Below are positions 34,522-44,453 of a stretch of 64,000 bases of DNA, piece by piece. Within the stretch, counting starts at the first letter, position 1, and each line of letters begins with the position of its first letter. Made by a program: the position numbers and the translations under genes. The DNA comes from Rhodanobacter denitrificans. GTDB lineage: Bacteria > Pseudomonadota > Gammaproteobacteria > Xanthomonadales > Rhodanobacteraceae. The stretch spans positions 2,480,001 to 2,544,000 of the forward strand of contig NC_020541.1 of NCBI RefSeq assembly GCF_000230695.2. The letters are read 5' to 3'. Below the pieces are notes generated by a model. The model was not told where the DNA came from, made no database searches, and saw only the letters and a program-made list of their open reading frames with translations.

Positions 34522-35721
34522 TCACGGCGAGGCGGCCAGCGGGCGCACGCGCAAGCCGTCGGCGATGCGGTCGTCCGGATAGGCGACCACCCGTTCGCCC
34601 TGGCGCAGACCCGCCACGATCTCCGTCGCGCCATCGCCCTGCATCCCCGGGGTGACCGCCGTCAGCCGCGCGCGGCCACCGGCCACGCGGTACACCGCCC
34701 AGCGCCGGCCATCGCGGAACAGCGCGCTGGACGGCACCTGCAGCACGTCGGGGCGACGCCCCACCTCGAACTCCACCTCGACGCGGTAGCCGTCGCCCAG
34801 CGACTCCCACTGCGCGCGCGGCGCGGTGATGTCCAGCCACACCAGGGTGCGCTGTTCCTCCACACCCAGCGCCGAGACCTTGGTGAAACCGCCCGGCTCG
34901 ATCCGCGTCACCCGCGCCGGCAGCGCACCTTCGCCGCCCCAGCGCAGGATCCGCGCCGACGAACCCGGCCGCAGCGCGATCGCCTGCTGCGACAGCGCCT
35001 GCACCATCACCTCGAGCTGGCGCAGGTCGCCCAGTTCCAGCAGCGACTGCCCGGCCTGCACCGGCGCCGCGCTTTCCTGGAAACGATGCAGGACCACGCC
35101 GTCGATCGGCGCACGCAGCTCGACCACCTGCCCGCCGCTGCGGCCCTGGCCGAGCAGCAGCGCCGCCAGTGCCGCGCGCTGCTGCCCGGCGGCGCGGCGC
35201 TCGGCCTGCGCCGCCGCGGCCGCCGCGCGCGCGCGGGCCAGCCGTGCCTCGACTTCGTCGAGCGCGGCCACGCTCACCACGCCGGACGCGCCGAGCGCGC
35301 GCATGCGGCGCGCGTCGCGCGCGGCCAGCTCGGCATCGGCCTGGGCGGCCGCCAACCGTTGCTGCGCGGCCTGCATCGAGGCCTGCGCAGCCTGCTCCTC
35401 GGCCAGCAGGCGGGTGCGGTTGGCCGGGTCCAGCAGGGCACCCTGCAGCGGCTCGATCACCGCCACCAGCTGCCCGGCCTTCACCGCGTCGCCTTGCAGC
35501 AGGTCGATCCGCCGCAGCGTGCCGGCGATCGGCGCCGTCAGCACCCAGCGCCGCGGCAACTGCGTGCGGCCCTCTTCCTCGAACCGCTGCACCAGCGGGC
35601 CGCGCGTGACCGCCACCACGTCGAGTGGCCGCGGCGCGGACTGCAGCGCCCACCACGCCACGGCAACGACGGCGGCGACCGCGACGGCGGCAACGATCCA
35701 GCGGCGGTGCTTCACACTCAT
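34522..35721 (-). CDS. periplasmic adaptor subunit (HlyD/MacA-like) of ABC export system
   Basis: A 399-residue membrane-fusion protein. One N-terminal membrane anchor (residues 8-27) is followed by the first half of a lipoyl-like domain (WVLTAPIAGTLRRIDLLQGD, then AVKAGQLVAVIEPLQ), a long Ala/Arg/Gln-rich helical hairpin (about 95-185), the second lipoyl half (ELRAPIDGVVLHRFQESAAP) and a beta-barrel and membrane-proximal part. It would link the inner-membrane ABC permease encoded just upstream (10 bases between genes) to an outer-membrane channel. It is the last gene of a three-gene unit with ATPase and permease. Confidence 0.88.
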   Translation of the reverse strand: MSVKHRRWIVAAVAVAAVVAVAWWALQSAPRPLDVVAVTRGPLVQRFEEEGRTQLPRRWVLTAPIAGTLRRIDLLQGDAVKAGQLVAVIEPLQGALLDPANRTRLLAEEQAAQASMQAAQQRLAAAQADAELAARDARRMRALGASGVVSVAALDEVEARLARARAAAAAAQAERRAAGQQRAALAALLLGQGRSGGQVVELRAPIDGVVLHRFQESAAPVQAGQSLLELGDLRQLEVMVQALSQQAIALRPGSSARILRWGGEGALPARVTRIEPGGFTKVSALGVEEQRTLVWLDITAPRAQWESLGDGYRVEVEFEVGRRPDVLQVPSSALFRDGRRWAVYRVAGGRARLTAVTPGMQGDGATEIVAGLRQGERVVAYPDDRIADGLRVRPLAASP

Positions 35722-35731
35722 CAGGCAGTCC

Positions 35732-38094
35732 TCACTCGCGGGTCTTCAATACGGCGATCAGGTCCAGCCACGCGATGCGCCGGTGCACCAGCAGCGCTGA
35801 TACCACGCTGGCGCCGAGCACCATCAGCCCGGCGAACGCGTAGGTGGCGGTGGTCAGCCGGATCGGGATGCGGAACAGCTCGGACTGGAAGCCCTGCACC
35901 ATCACCCAGCACAGGCCCCAGCCCGCGGCGAAGCCGAACGGCAGCGAGATCGCCACCAGCAGGCCCAGCTGCCCCAGCAGCAGCGCGCTCACCTCACCCT
36001 CGGTCATGCCCAGCACGCGCAGGCTGGCCAGCTCGCGGCCGCGTTCGGACAGGCTGATCCGCGCGGCGTTGTAGACCAGCCCGAAATTGATCACCCCGCC
36101 GAGCAAGGCCGCCACCCAGGTGAACACCAGCAGGCTCTCGCCCATGGTGGCGTAGAAGCTGCGCACCGACGCCAGCCGCGAGCTGATGCCGGCCACCCAC
36201 GGGCGGCGATCCAGGTGCGCATAGACGTCCGCTTCGGCACCGGGCAGCACGCCGAGCAGCACGCCGGAAACCACGTCGCCGTCGCCGAGCAGCCGGTTCA
36301 GCGCGTCCAGATCCATGTAGCCCTGCGCCCCGATCGTCTCGTGCACGAAGCCGGCCACGCGCACCTCGCGCACGTGGCGGTGCCCCTGCAGGGCCTGCAC
36401 CTCGATCGTGTCGCCAGGCTCAAGCGCCAGCATGCGCTGCAGGTAGTCGGTCAGCAGCACGCCATCGGCCGGCGGCGTCACCGCGCCCAGCCGGGCATCC
36501 AGCGGCCGGCGCAGGCGCGCCGCCGGCGGCAGCCCCTCGATCACCGTGCGATAGCTGCGCAGGCCATGGACCAGCCGCACCGGCGCCGTCCGGATCGGCT
36601 CGGCCTCGCGCACGCCGGGCAGCGCGGCCAGCTCGAACAGCACCCGCCGCGGCGCCGCTTCGATGAAGGTCACCGCCAGGTCATGGTGCTGCGCGAGGCT
36701 GAGCTGGGTGTCGACCATGTAGCCGACCGCATCGCCCTGGAAGCGGCCGACCATGATCACCGCACAGGCCAGCGCCAGCCCGAGCACGGTGAACGCGGCG
36801 CGGCCGGGGCGGCGCTCCAGGTCGCGCAGGATCATCCGCGCCGGCTGCGACAACCAGCGCTGCAGGCCCAGCCGCTCGACCAGCGTGGGGCCGAAGCGCG
36901 GCGGCGCCGGGGCGCGCATCGCCTCGGCCGGCGGCAGGCTGGCAGCCGCACGCAGCGCCATCAGCGCACCGGCCGCGGCGGCGGCCAGGCTGACCGCGGC
37001 ACCGGTGGCGATCGCCCCGGCGCTGAGCCGATAGGCGAGGAACGGAAACCGGTAGATGCCCTGGTAGACGTGCGCCAGCCAGCTGCCCAGGGCGGCGCCC
37101 AGCGCGATGCCCAGGCCCGCGCCCAGCAGCGCGATCACCGCGGCCATGCCGAGGTAGTGCGCCGCCAGCGCGCGATGCCCGTAGCCGAACGCCTTGAGCA
37201 CGCCGATCTGCTCGCGCTGCGTGCCGATCAGGCGCATCAGCACCACGTGCAGCAGGAACGCGGCCACGCCCAGGAAGATCGCCGGGAACAGCCGCGCCAT
37301 GGTCCGCAGCTGGCGCATCTCCTCTTCCAGGTAGCGTGCCGAGGTCTGTTCGTGGCGGCCGTAGGCGCCGACGCCGCCGTAGCGCGCCAGCGCGGCGTCC
37401 AGCCCGGCGATCACCGCGGCGGGCCGTGCCGCCGGCAGCAGGCGCAGCACCACGTTGTTGAACGCGCCATCCATGTCCAGCGCCCTTTCCATCGCGTGGC
37501 GGTTCATCCACAGCACGGCATAGCGCTTGAAGTCGGGAAAGACCGCACCCGGCGGACTCTGGTAGACGTACTCCGGCGAGGTGCCCACGCCGACCACGCG
37601 CAGCCAGCGCTGGCGACCGCGCAGGGTCAGCCGCAGGCGGTCGCCGACACGCAAGGCGTGCGCCGCGGCGAACGCCTCGCCCACCACCACCTCGTTGTCG
37701 AGCTCCGGGGCCGGCAGGCGGCCGCTGCGCAGCTGCACCCGGTTGAGCAGCGGCTGGCCACCCTGCAGCGGCAACGACACCACCTCGGCGCGCACCGGCT
37801 CGTCGAAACCGGGCACACCCAGCGTGCCCAGTGCCAGCAGCCGCGCCTGCACGGTCTGCACGCCGGGCAGCGCCGCCAGGTGCGCCAGCAGGGTGTCCGG
37901 CGCACGCGCCAGCGGCGCCCACAGGTCGGCCAGCGCGCCTTGCCGGTAGAACTGCTCGCGCGTCGCGGTGAGCGATTCGTAGGTGGACTGCGACATCACC
38001 AGCGTGGCGACGCCGCTGGCGATCACCAGCGCGATCGCCAGCGCCTGCCCGCGCAGGTGCCACAGGTCGCGCCATGCCTTGCGCGTCAGCGCGC

Positions 38095-38098
<4 letters not shown>
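35732..38098 (-). CDS. ABC transporter permease with two FtsX domains
   Basis: A 788-residue membrane protein. An N-terminal helix ([20 protein letters not shown]), a MacB-like periplasmic domain (about 45-250), a first FtsX block of three helices (about 260-375, [19 protein letters not shown]), a second helix and periplasmic domain (about 420-660), and a final FtsX block ([20 protein letters not shown] to the C-terminus). Double-FtsX permeases work with MacB/LolD-type ATPases to move lipids, lipoproteins or peptides mechanically. The start is GTG at 38098, inside the ATPase stop (TGGTGAGC), so translation is coupled. Confidence 0.88.
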
Positions 38099-38826
<728 letters not shown>

Positions 38827-38905
38827 GCATGCACTCCGCCCGGCAACCGCCCGAAGGTGGCGATGGCGTTCAGGCTAACCGCAGCGCGCGGGCCGGTTCA
38901 TGACT

Positions 38906-40276
38906 TCAGGCAACTTCGAGCGAGTCGACCACGCGCCGATAGCGCTGCGCGATGCGCTCCTCGTCGCGGTGACGGAAATCGCGCACCTGCCAGCGCCCGC
39001 CGACCATCACGTCGCGCACCAGCGGCGTGTTGCCGGCGAACAGGAAGCTGTCCAGCAGCGAGCGGGCGTCGCGCGCGGCGAGCAGCGGCGAGGCGTCGTC
39101 CAGCACGATCAGGTCGGCGCGCGCGCCGTCGCGCAGTTCACCCACCGGCCGACCCGCGGCCTGGGCACCACCACGCAGCGCGGCGCGCCACAGCGTCTCG
39201 CCCACGCTGTCGCCCGGCTGCCGCGCGCCGATGTTGCGGTGGCGGGTGGCCAGGCGCTGGCCGTATTCCAGCCAGCGCAGTTCCTCCACCGGCGAGATCG
39301 AGATGTGCGAGTCCGAGCCGATGCCGAGCGTACCGCCGGCATCGAGGTAGTCGGCCAGTGGGAACAGGCCGTCGCCCAGGTTCGCCTCGGTGGTCGGGCA
39401 CAGCCCGGCCACCGCGCCGCTGCGCGCCAGCTGCGCGGTTTCCGCCGCCGTGAGGTGGGTGGCATGCACCAGGCACCAGCGCGCGTCGACCGCGGCGTGC
39501 TCGAACAGCCATTCCACCGGCCGCGCGCCGCGGGTGGCCAGGCAGTCCTGCACTTCGCCGACCTGCTCGGCGATGTGCAGGTGGATCGGCCCGCTGGCCG
39601 CCAGCTCGCTTGCCAGCACTTCGCGCAGCGCGGACTCCGGCACCGCGCGCAGCGAATGCAGCGCGATGCCCACGCACACCTCGTCGTTCTGCTGCCGGCG
39701 CAGCGTCTCCAGCAGGCGCAGCCAGGCATCAACGGCATGGCCGAAACGGCGCTGGCGCGCACTCAGCGCACGGCCGTCGAAGCCGCCGCTGAGGTACAGC
39801 ACCGGCAGCAGGGTCAGGCCAATGCCGGCTTCGCGTGCCGCCTCGATCAGCGCCAGCGACATCGCCTCGGGGCGGGCATACGGCGTGCCGTCCGGCTGGT
39901 GATGCAGGTAGTGGAACTCGCAGACACTGGTGTAGCCGGCCTTGAGCATCTCCACGTAGAGCTGCGCGGCGATCGCCTGCAGTTCATCCGGGCCGATCGT
40001 GGCGGCGAACGCGTACATCGTTTCGCGCCAGCTCCAGAAGCTGTCTTCGGCCTTGCCGCGCCGCTCGGCCAACCCCGCCATCGCGCGCTGGAACGCGTGC
40101 GAATGCAGGTTCGGCATGCCCGGCAGCACCCAGCGGCCGAGCGCTTCGGCGGCCGCGCCGGTCGGTGCCAGCAGGCGTCCATCGGCGGACACGCCCAGCG
40201 CCGCATCGGCCTGCCAGCCATGCGCGCGCCATAGCTGGCCGGCCTTGAAGTGGGCAACGGCAGTGCTGTCATTCAT
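38906..40276 (-). CDS. hutF: formimidoylglutamate deiminase
   Basis: A 456-residue amidohydrolase. It hydrolyses N-formimidoyl-L-glutamate to N-formyl-L-glutamate and ammonia, the step after HutI in the five-step histidine pathway. Zinc ligands are visible in MPNLHSHAF, IHLHIAEQVGEV, LVHATHLTAAE and LGIGSDSHISISP, and RWVLPGMPNLHSHAFQRAM with EDSFWSWRETMY are signatures of HutF over other amidohydrolases. The ATG at 40276 begins MNDSTAVAHFKAGQLWRAHG. It is divergent from the GNAT-nitrilase gene, 93 bases apart. A partner N-formylglutamate hydrolase (hutG) is not in the window. Confidence 0.95.
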   Translation of the reverse strand: MNDSTAVAHFKAGQLWRAHGWQADAALGVSADGRLLAPTGAAAEALGRWVLPGMPNLHSHAFQRAMAGLAERRGKAEDSFWSWRETMYAFAATIGPDELQAIAAQLYVEMLKAGYTSVCEFHYLHHQPDGTPYARPEAMSLALIEAAREAGIGLTLLPVLYLSGGFDGRALSARQRRFGHAVDAWLRLLETLRRQQNDEVCVGIALHSLRAVPESALREVLASELAASGPIHLHIAEQVGEVQDCLATRGARPVEWLFEHAAVDARWCLVHATHLTAAETAQLARSGAVAGLCPTTEANLGDGLFPLADYLDAGGTLGIGSDSHISISPVEELRWLEYGQRLATRHRNIGARQPGDSVGETLWRAALRGGAQAAGRPVGELRDGARADLIVLDDASPLLAARDARSLLDSFLFAGNTPLVRDVMVGGRWQVRDFRHRDEERIAQRYRRVVDSLEVA

Positions 40277-40369
40277 GGATCGGCTCCGGTACGCGATGCT
40301 GCGCAGTGTAACCGCCTCCGTGAAATCCCCTTCACCCGCGTTTGCCGCCGGCCTGGGCATGATCGGGCG

Positions 40370-41929
40370 ATGATCCGCAAGACCAGCGAGAACGCCCCAA
40401 AACTGCAGCTGCGCCTGGCCACCCCGGCCGACGTGCCGGCCCTGGTCCTGCTGACCGCGCGCATCTACACGCCCGAGTGGGGCCACTCCGCCGAGATGCT
40501 GCGCTCGCAGCAGACGCACTTCCCGGAAGGCCAGTTCGTGGTCGAGTACGAAGGCGTGATCGTGGGCTACTGCGCGACCTTCCGCATCGACGAGGCCACC
40601 GCGCTCAGCGCCCACACCTGGATGCAGATCACCGGCGGCGGCATGGGCTCGCGCCACAAGCCGGACGGCAACTGGCTGTACGGCATGGAAGTGGTGGTGC
40701 ACCCGGACTACCGCGGCATGCGCATCGGCCAGCGGCTGTACCAGGCGCGCAAGCGCCTGTGCATGGACCTCAAGCTGCGCGGCATCGTGTTCGGCGGGCG
40801 CATCCCGGGGCTGGCGCGGAACATCCAGCGCTACGGCAGCGCCGAGGCCTACGTGCAGGCCGTGGTGGAAGGCAGGCGCCGCGACCAGACGCTGAGCTTC
40901 CAGCTGTCCAACGATTTCGAAGTAATCGGTGTGTTGCGCGCCTACGTGCCGTCCGACCACGAGTCGCTGGGCTATGCCGTGCATCTGGTCTGGCGCAACC
41001 CGCAACTGCTCGACCAGCCCGACATCCCGCCGATCACCTCGGCCCGGCTGCTGCCCGATTCGGTGCGGGTGGCCTCGGTGCAATACCAGCAGCGGCGAAT
41101 CGCTTCGTTCGAGGAGTTCGCCACCCAGGTCGAATACTTCACCGACATCGCCGCCGACTACAGCGCCGACTTCGTCACCTTCCCCGAGCTGATCACGCTG
41201 CAGCTGCTGTCGATCGAGAACACCGAGCTGTCGCCGGTGGAATCGATCCGCAAGCTCAGCCACTACACGCCACAGGTGAAGGAACTGTTCGGCCGGCTGG
41301 CGGTGCACTACAACATCAACATCATCGCCGGCACCCACCCCACCGAGCAGGCCAACGGCGACATCCACAACGTCTGCTACGTGTGCCTGCGCGACGGTTC
41401 GATCCACGAGCGCGAGAAGCTGCACCCCACGCCGAGCGAACGCAACGTGTGGAACATCGTCGGCGGCGACAGCGCAGCCACGGTGCAAACCGACTGCGGC
41501 CCGATCGGCGTGATGATCTGCTACGACGCGGAGTTCCCCGAGGTGGCGCGCTACCTGGTCGACCAGGGCGCGCTGATCCTGTTCGTGCCGTTCTGCACCG
41601 ACGTGCGCGAGGGCTACCTGCGCGTGCGCTACTGCGCGCAGGCGCGCGCGATCGAGAACCAGTGCTATGTGGTGCTGTCCGGCAACGTGGGCAACCTGCC
41701 GGGGGTGAACAACTTCGACATCCAGTATGGCCAGAGCTGCATCCTCACGCCGAGCGACTTCCCGTTCGCGCGCGACGGCATCGCCGCCGATTCCACCCCG
41801 AACATCGAGACCGTGCTGTTCGCCGACCTGCGCCTGGAAAGCCTGGCTCGCGCGCGCAACGCCGGCGCGGTGACCAACCTCAAGGACCGCCGCTTCGACC
41901 TGTACGAGACACGCTGGCGGCCGCGCTGA
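40370..41929 (+). CDS. bifunctional GNAT acetyltransferase / carbon-nitrogen hydrolase
   Basis: A 519-residue fusion. Residues about 12-215 are a GNAT domain with VHPDYRGMRIGQRLYQARKR as acetyl-CoA motif A. Residues about 225-515 are a nitrilase-superfamily amidohydrolase: catalytic Glu in FVTFPELITL, Lys in REKLHPTPSE and Cys in IGVMICYDAEFPE. Such fusions are widespread, and the hydrolase half cleaves an amide of an unknown substrate; acetylation of the same or a related compound is a reasonable guess. It is divergent from hutF, so a link to amino-acid nitrogen metabolism is possible. The 3' side is a long palindromic repeat. Confidence 0.92.
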   Translation: MIRKTSENAPKLQLRLATPADVPALVLLTARIYTPEWGHSAEMLRSQQTHFPEGQFVVEYEGVIVGYCATFRIDEATALSAHTWMQITGGGMGSRHKPDGNWLYGMEVVVHPDYRGMRIGQRLYQARKRLCMDLKLRGIVFGGRIPGLARNIQRYGSAEAYVQAVVEGRRRDQTLSFQLSNDFEVIGVLRAYVPSDHESLGYAVHLVWRNPQLLDQPDIPPITSARLLPDSVRVASVQYQQRRIASFEEFATQVEYFTDIAADYSADFVTFPELITLQLLSIENTELSPVESIRKLSHYTPQVKELFGRLAVHYNINIIAGTHPTEQANGDIHNVCYVCLRDGSIHEREKLHPTPSERNVWNIVGGDSAATVQTDCGPIGVMICYDAEFPEVARYLVDQGALILFVPFCTDVREGYLRVRYCAQARAIENQCYVVLSGNVGNLPGVNNFDIQYGQSCILTPSDFPFARDGIAADSTPNIETVLFADLRLESLARARNAGAVTNLKDRRFDLYETRWRPR

Positions 41930-42017
41930 TGGGGCGGTGGTGGCTGCAGGGACATACCCTGCGCGCGATGCTCTTGCTCTTGTCGCATTCAAAGCGACGA
42001 GCTTTCGTTCACGAGCA

Positions 42018-42163
42018 CCTGTAGGAGCGCGCTTGTGCGCGATGCTTTTGCTGCATTCATGGCGATGAGTTTTAGAGCGAAGAGCTTTCGTCTGCCTGCG
42101 GCGCCCGAAAGCTCTTCGCTCTGAATGCAGCAAGAGCATCGCCCGCGAGCGGGCTCCTACAGG
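42018..42163. repeat. 146-bp nested palindromic (REP-like) element
   Basis: Outer arms CCTGTAGGAGC (42018-42028) and GCTCCTACAGG (42153-42163) are exact inverted copies. Nested inside are GCTGCATTC (42050-42058) with GAATGCAGC (42123-42131), and a perfect 17-bp stem AGAGCGAAGAGCTTTCG (42074-42090) with CGAAAGCTCTTCGCTCT (42106-42122), loop 15. Degenerate copies of the left half lie at about 41960-42010. The gap 41930-42244 holds no gene. Confidence 0.75.
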
Positions 42164-42244
42164 TGGATACGCGGTCTGCGATAATCGCGCCATGGCCGCA
42201 GGCCTCTTGCGATCATCCCACCATCCACGCGGAACCGGCACCCC

Positions 42245-43507
42245 ATGAATGACCCTCGCTGGGATCGACTGCTGCTCAACGCCACCCTGGCCACGTTCGC
42301 CGACGACACGCCCTACGGCCTGATCCGGCACGGCGCGATCGCGCTGCATCACGGCCGCATCACCTGGGTCGGTCGGCAGGACGAGCTGCCGGATGCGCCG
42401 GATGCCCTCGCCGCCACGGTGGAATCGCTGGACGGCGCGCTGGTCACGCCGGGATTGATCGACTGCCACACCCATCTGGTGTTCGGCGGCAACCGTGCGC
42501 ACGAGTTCGAGCTGCGCCTGAACGGCGCCAGCTACGAGGACATCGCCCGCGCCGGCGGCGGCATCGCCTCCAGCGTCAACGCCACTCGCGCCGCCAGCGA
42601 GCAGCAGCTGTTCGAGCAATCGCTGCCGCGCGCCCGTGCGCTGCTGGCCGATGGCGTGACCACGCTGGAGATCAAGTCCGGCTACGGGCTGGAGCTGGAC
42701 AGCGAACGCCGCATGCTGCGCGTGGCGCGCCGCCTCGGCCGCGAACTGAGCATCACGGTCCGCACCAGCTTCCTGGGCCTGCACGCGCTGCCGCCGGAAT
42801 ACAAGGACCGGCGGGACGAATACGTGGCGCTGGTCTGCGACGACATGCTGCCCACGCTCGCCGCCGAGGGCCTGGTCGACGCGGTCGACGCGTTCTGCGA
42901 GGGCATCGGCTTCAGCCGCGAGGAGACCCGCCGCGTGTTCGAGCGCGCAAGGCAGCTCGGCCTGCCGGTGAAGCTGCACGCGGAGCAGTTGTCCGATCTG
43001 GGCGGCGCCGCCCTGGTCGCCGAGTACGGCGGCTTGTCGGCCGATCACCTGGAGCACCTGAGCGAGGCCGGCATCGCGGCGATGGCGCAGGCCGGCACCG
43101 TCGCGGTGCTGCTGCCCGGCGCGTTCTACGCGCTGCGCGAAACGCAACTGCCGCCGGTCGCGGCACTGCGCGAACAGCGCGTGCCGATCGCGATCGCCAC
43201 CGACTGCAACCCCGGCACCTCGCCGCTGCTGTCGCTGCGGCTGGCCGCCGGCATGGCCTGCACGCTGTTCCGGCTCAGCCCGGAAGAAGCGCTGCGCGGG
43301 GTCACCGTCAATGCGGCCCGCGCGCTGGGACAGCGCGATCGCGGCACGCTCGCCGCGGGCCAGCGCGCCGATCTGGTGGTGTGGAACGCGCGCCAGCCCG
43401 CCGAACTGTGCTACTGGATCGGCGGCGGCCTGGCGCGTCGGGTCTACGTGGCCGGCGAACCCGTTTCGCGGCGCAAACCGCCCAACCGTTCGACCAGCGC
43501 CGCGTAG
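42245..43507 (+). CDS. hutI: imidazolonepropionase
   Basis: A 420-residue amidohydrolase that opens the ring of imidazolone-5-propionate to give formimidoylglutamate, third step of histidine degradation. Diagnostic segments are [20 protein letters not shown] (metal-binding HxH), [56 protein letters not shown] and [15 protein letters not shown]. The length is normal. GGAACC precedes the ATG at a modest distance. Its last 64 bases overlap, tail to tail, the 3' end of lpxK on the other strand. It is separated from hutF by the GNAT-nitrilase gene. Confidence 0.97.
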   Translation: MNDPRWDRLLLNATLATFADDTPYGLIRHGAIALHHGRITWVGRQDELPDAPDALAATVESLDGALVTPGLIDCHTHLVFGGNRAHEFELRLNGASYEDIARAGGGIASSVNATRAASEQQLFEQSLPRARALLADGVTTLEIKSGYGLELDSERRMLRVARRLGRELSITVRTSFLGLHALPPEYKDRRDEYVALVCDDMLPTLAAEGLVDAVDAFCEGIGFSREETRRVFERARQLGLPVKLHAEQLSDLGGAALVAEYGGLSADHLEHLSEAGIAAMAQAGTVAVLLPGAFYALRETQLPPVAALREQRVPIAIATDCNPGTSPLLSLRLAAGMACTLFRLSPEEALRGVTVNAARALGQRDRGTLAAGQRADLVVWNARQPAELCYWIGGGLARRVYVAGEPVSRRKPPNRSTSAA

Positions 43508-44445
43508 AACGCGTCCGGCAGCTGCGCCTGCACCGGCACCCGCCACCAGTTCGGCCGGGCGAAGCGGCGGCACTTGACCGCATCCTTGTCGGTCATCAGC
43601 AGCGGCAAGCCGTCGCCGAATTCCAGCTCGGTCGCGACGAAATCGTGATGGTCGGCGAACGCATGCTCGATCGGTTCGATGCCGTACCCGCGCAGGCTGT
43701 CGAAGAAGCGCCGCGGGTTGCCGATCGCGGCCACCGCGTGTACGCGCTGGCCGGCAAAGTTCGCCAGCGCCTGCATGCGGCCGCCATCCAGTGCCACCGC
43801 CTCGCCGCCGCGCAGCTGCATCGGATACTCGCCGGCTTCGGCCGCACCGCCGTTGCACACGCGCAGGTCGACGCGGCGCAGCCGATCCAGCGGTTCGCGC
43901 AACGGCCCGGCCGGCAGCAGCCGCCGATTGCCGAAACGGCGCACGCCATCGATCACGCAGACCTCCACGTCACGCGCCAAGCGGTAGTGCTGCAAGCCGT
44001 CGTCGGCGATCAGCACGTCGCAGCCGGCATCCAGCAGCAGCCGCGCCGCCGCCGGGCGGTCGCGCCCGACCGCCACCGGCACGCCGCCGGCACGGATCAG
44101 GCAGGGCTCGTCGCCGACCTGCGCCGGCTCAGGCGCGTCGCCGAGCAGCAGCGGTTCGCGCTGGCGGCCGCCGTAGCCGCGGCTGACCACGCCCGGCCGG
44201 TAGCCGCGCTCGCGCAAGGCGCGCGCCAGCGCGATGGTCAGCGGCGTCTTGCCGGTGCCGCCCGCCGTGACATTGCCGACCACCACCACCGGCACCGGCA
44301 GGCGCACGCTGCGCAACCAGCCGCGCCGGTAAAGCGCGCCGCGCAGGCTAACCGCGCCGCCGTACAGCGCCGCCAGCGGCGCCGTCCACCACGGTGCGCG
44401 ACCGCTGCCGTACCAAGCCGATTCGAGCGTGTCGATCAGCGCCAC
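43444..44445 (-). CDS. lpxK: tetraacyldisaccharide 4'-kinase
   Basis: A 333-residue inner-membrane-associated kinase of lipid A synthesis; it phosphorylates the 4' position of the tetraacyl disaccharide 1-phosphate. The P-loop is [13 protein letters not shown] (about residues 55-67); the N-terminal amphipathic segment, the VVSRGYGG block and [18 protein letters not shown] are characteristic. The start is a GTG at 44445, eight bases after the msbA stop; no ATG is available, and the sequence [12 protein letters not shown] fits the family's N-terminus. It is the last gene of the exbB-exbD-msbA-lpxK unit and overlaps hutI by 64 bases. Confidence 0.94.
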   Translation of the reverse strand: MALIDTLESAWYGSGRAPWWTAPLAALYGGAVSLRGALYRRGWLRSVRLPVPVVVVGNVTAGGTGKTPLTIALARALRERGYRPGVVSRGYGGRQREPLLLGDAPEPAQVGDEPCLIRAGGVPVAVGRDRPAAARLLLDAGCDVLIADDGLQHYRLARDVEVCVIDGVRRFGNRRLLPAGPLREPLDRLRRVDLRVCNGGAAEAGEYPMQLRGGEAVALDGGRMQALANFAGQRVHAVAAIGNPRRFFDSLRGYGIEPIEHAFADHHDFVATELEFGDGLPLLMTDKDAVKCRRFARPNWWRVPVQAQLPDAFYAALVERLGGLRRETGSPAT

Positions 44446-44453
44446 GGGCGTCC

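Noticed and set aside
38906..43858. A single open frame of 1650 codons on the minus strand
   Set aside because: It is hutF plus a long stretch antisense to the GNAT-nitrilase and hutI genes; high GC removes stop codons. Only 38906-40276 has family sequence.
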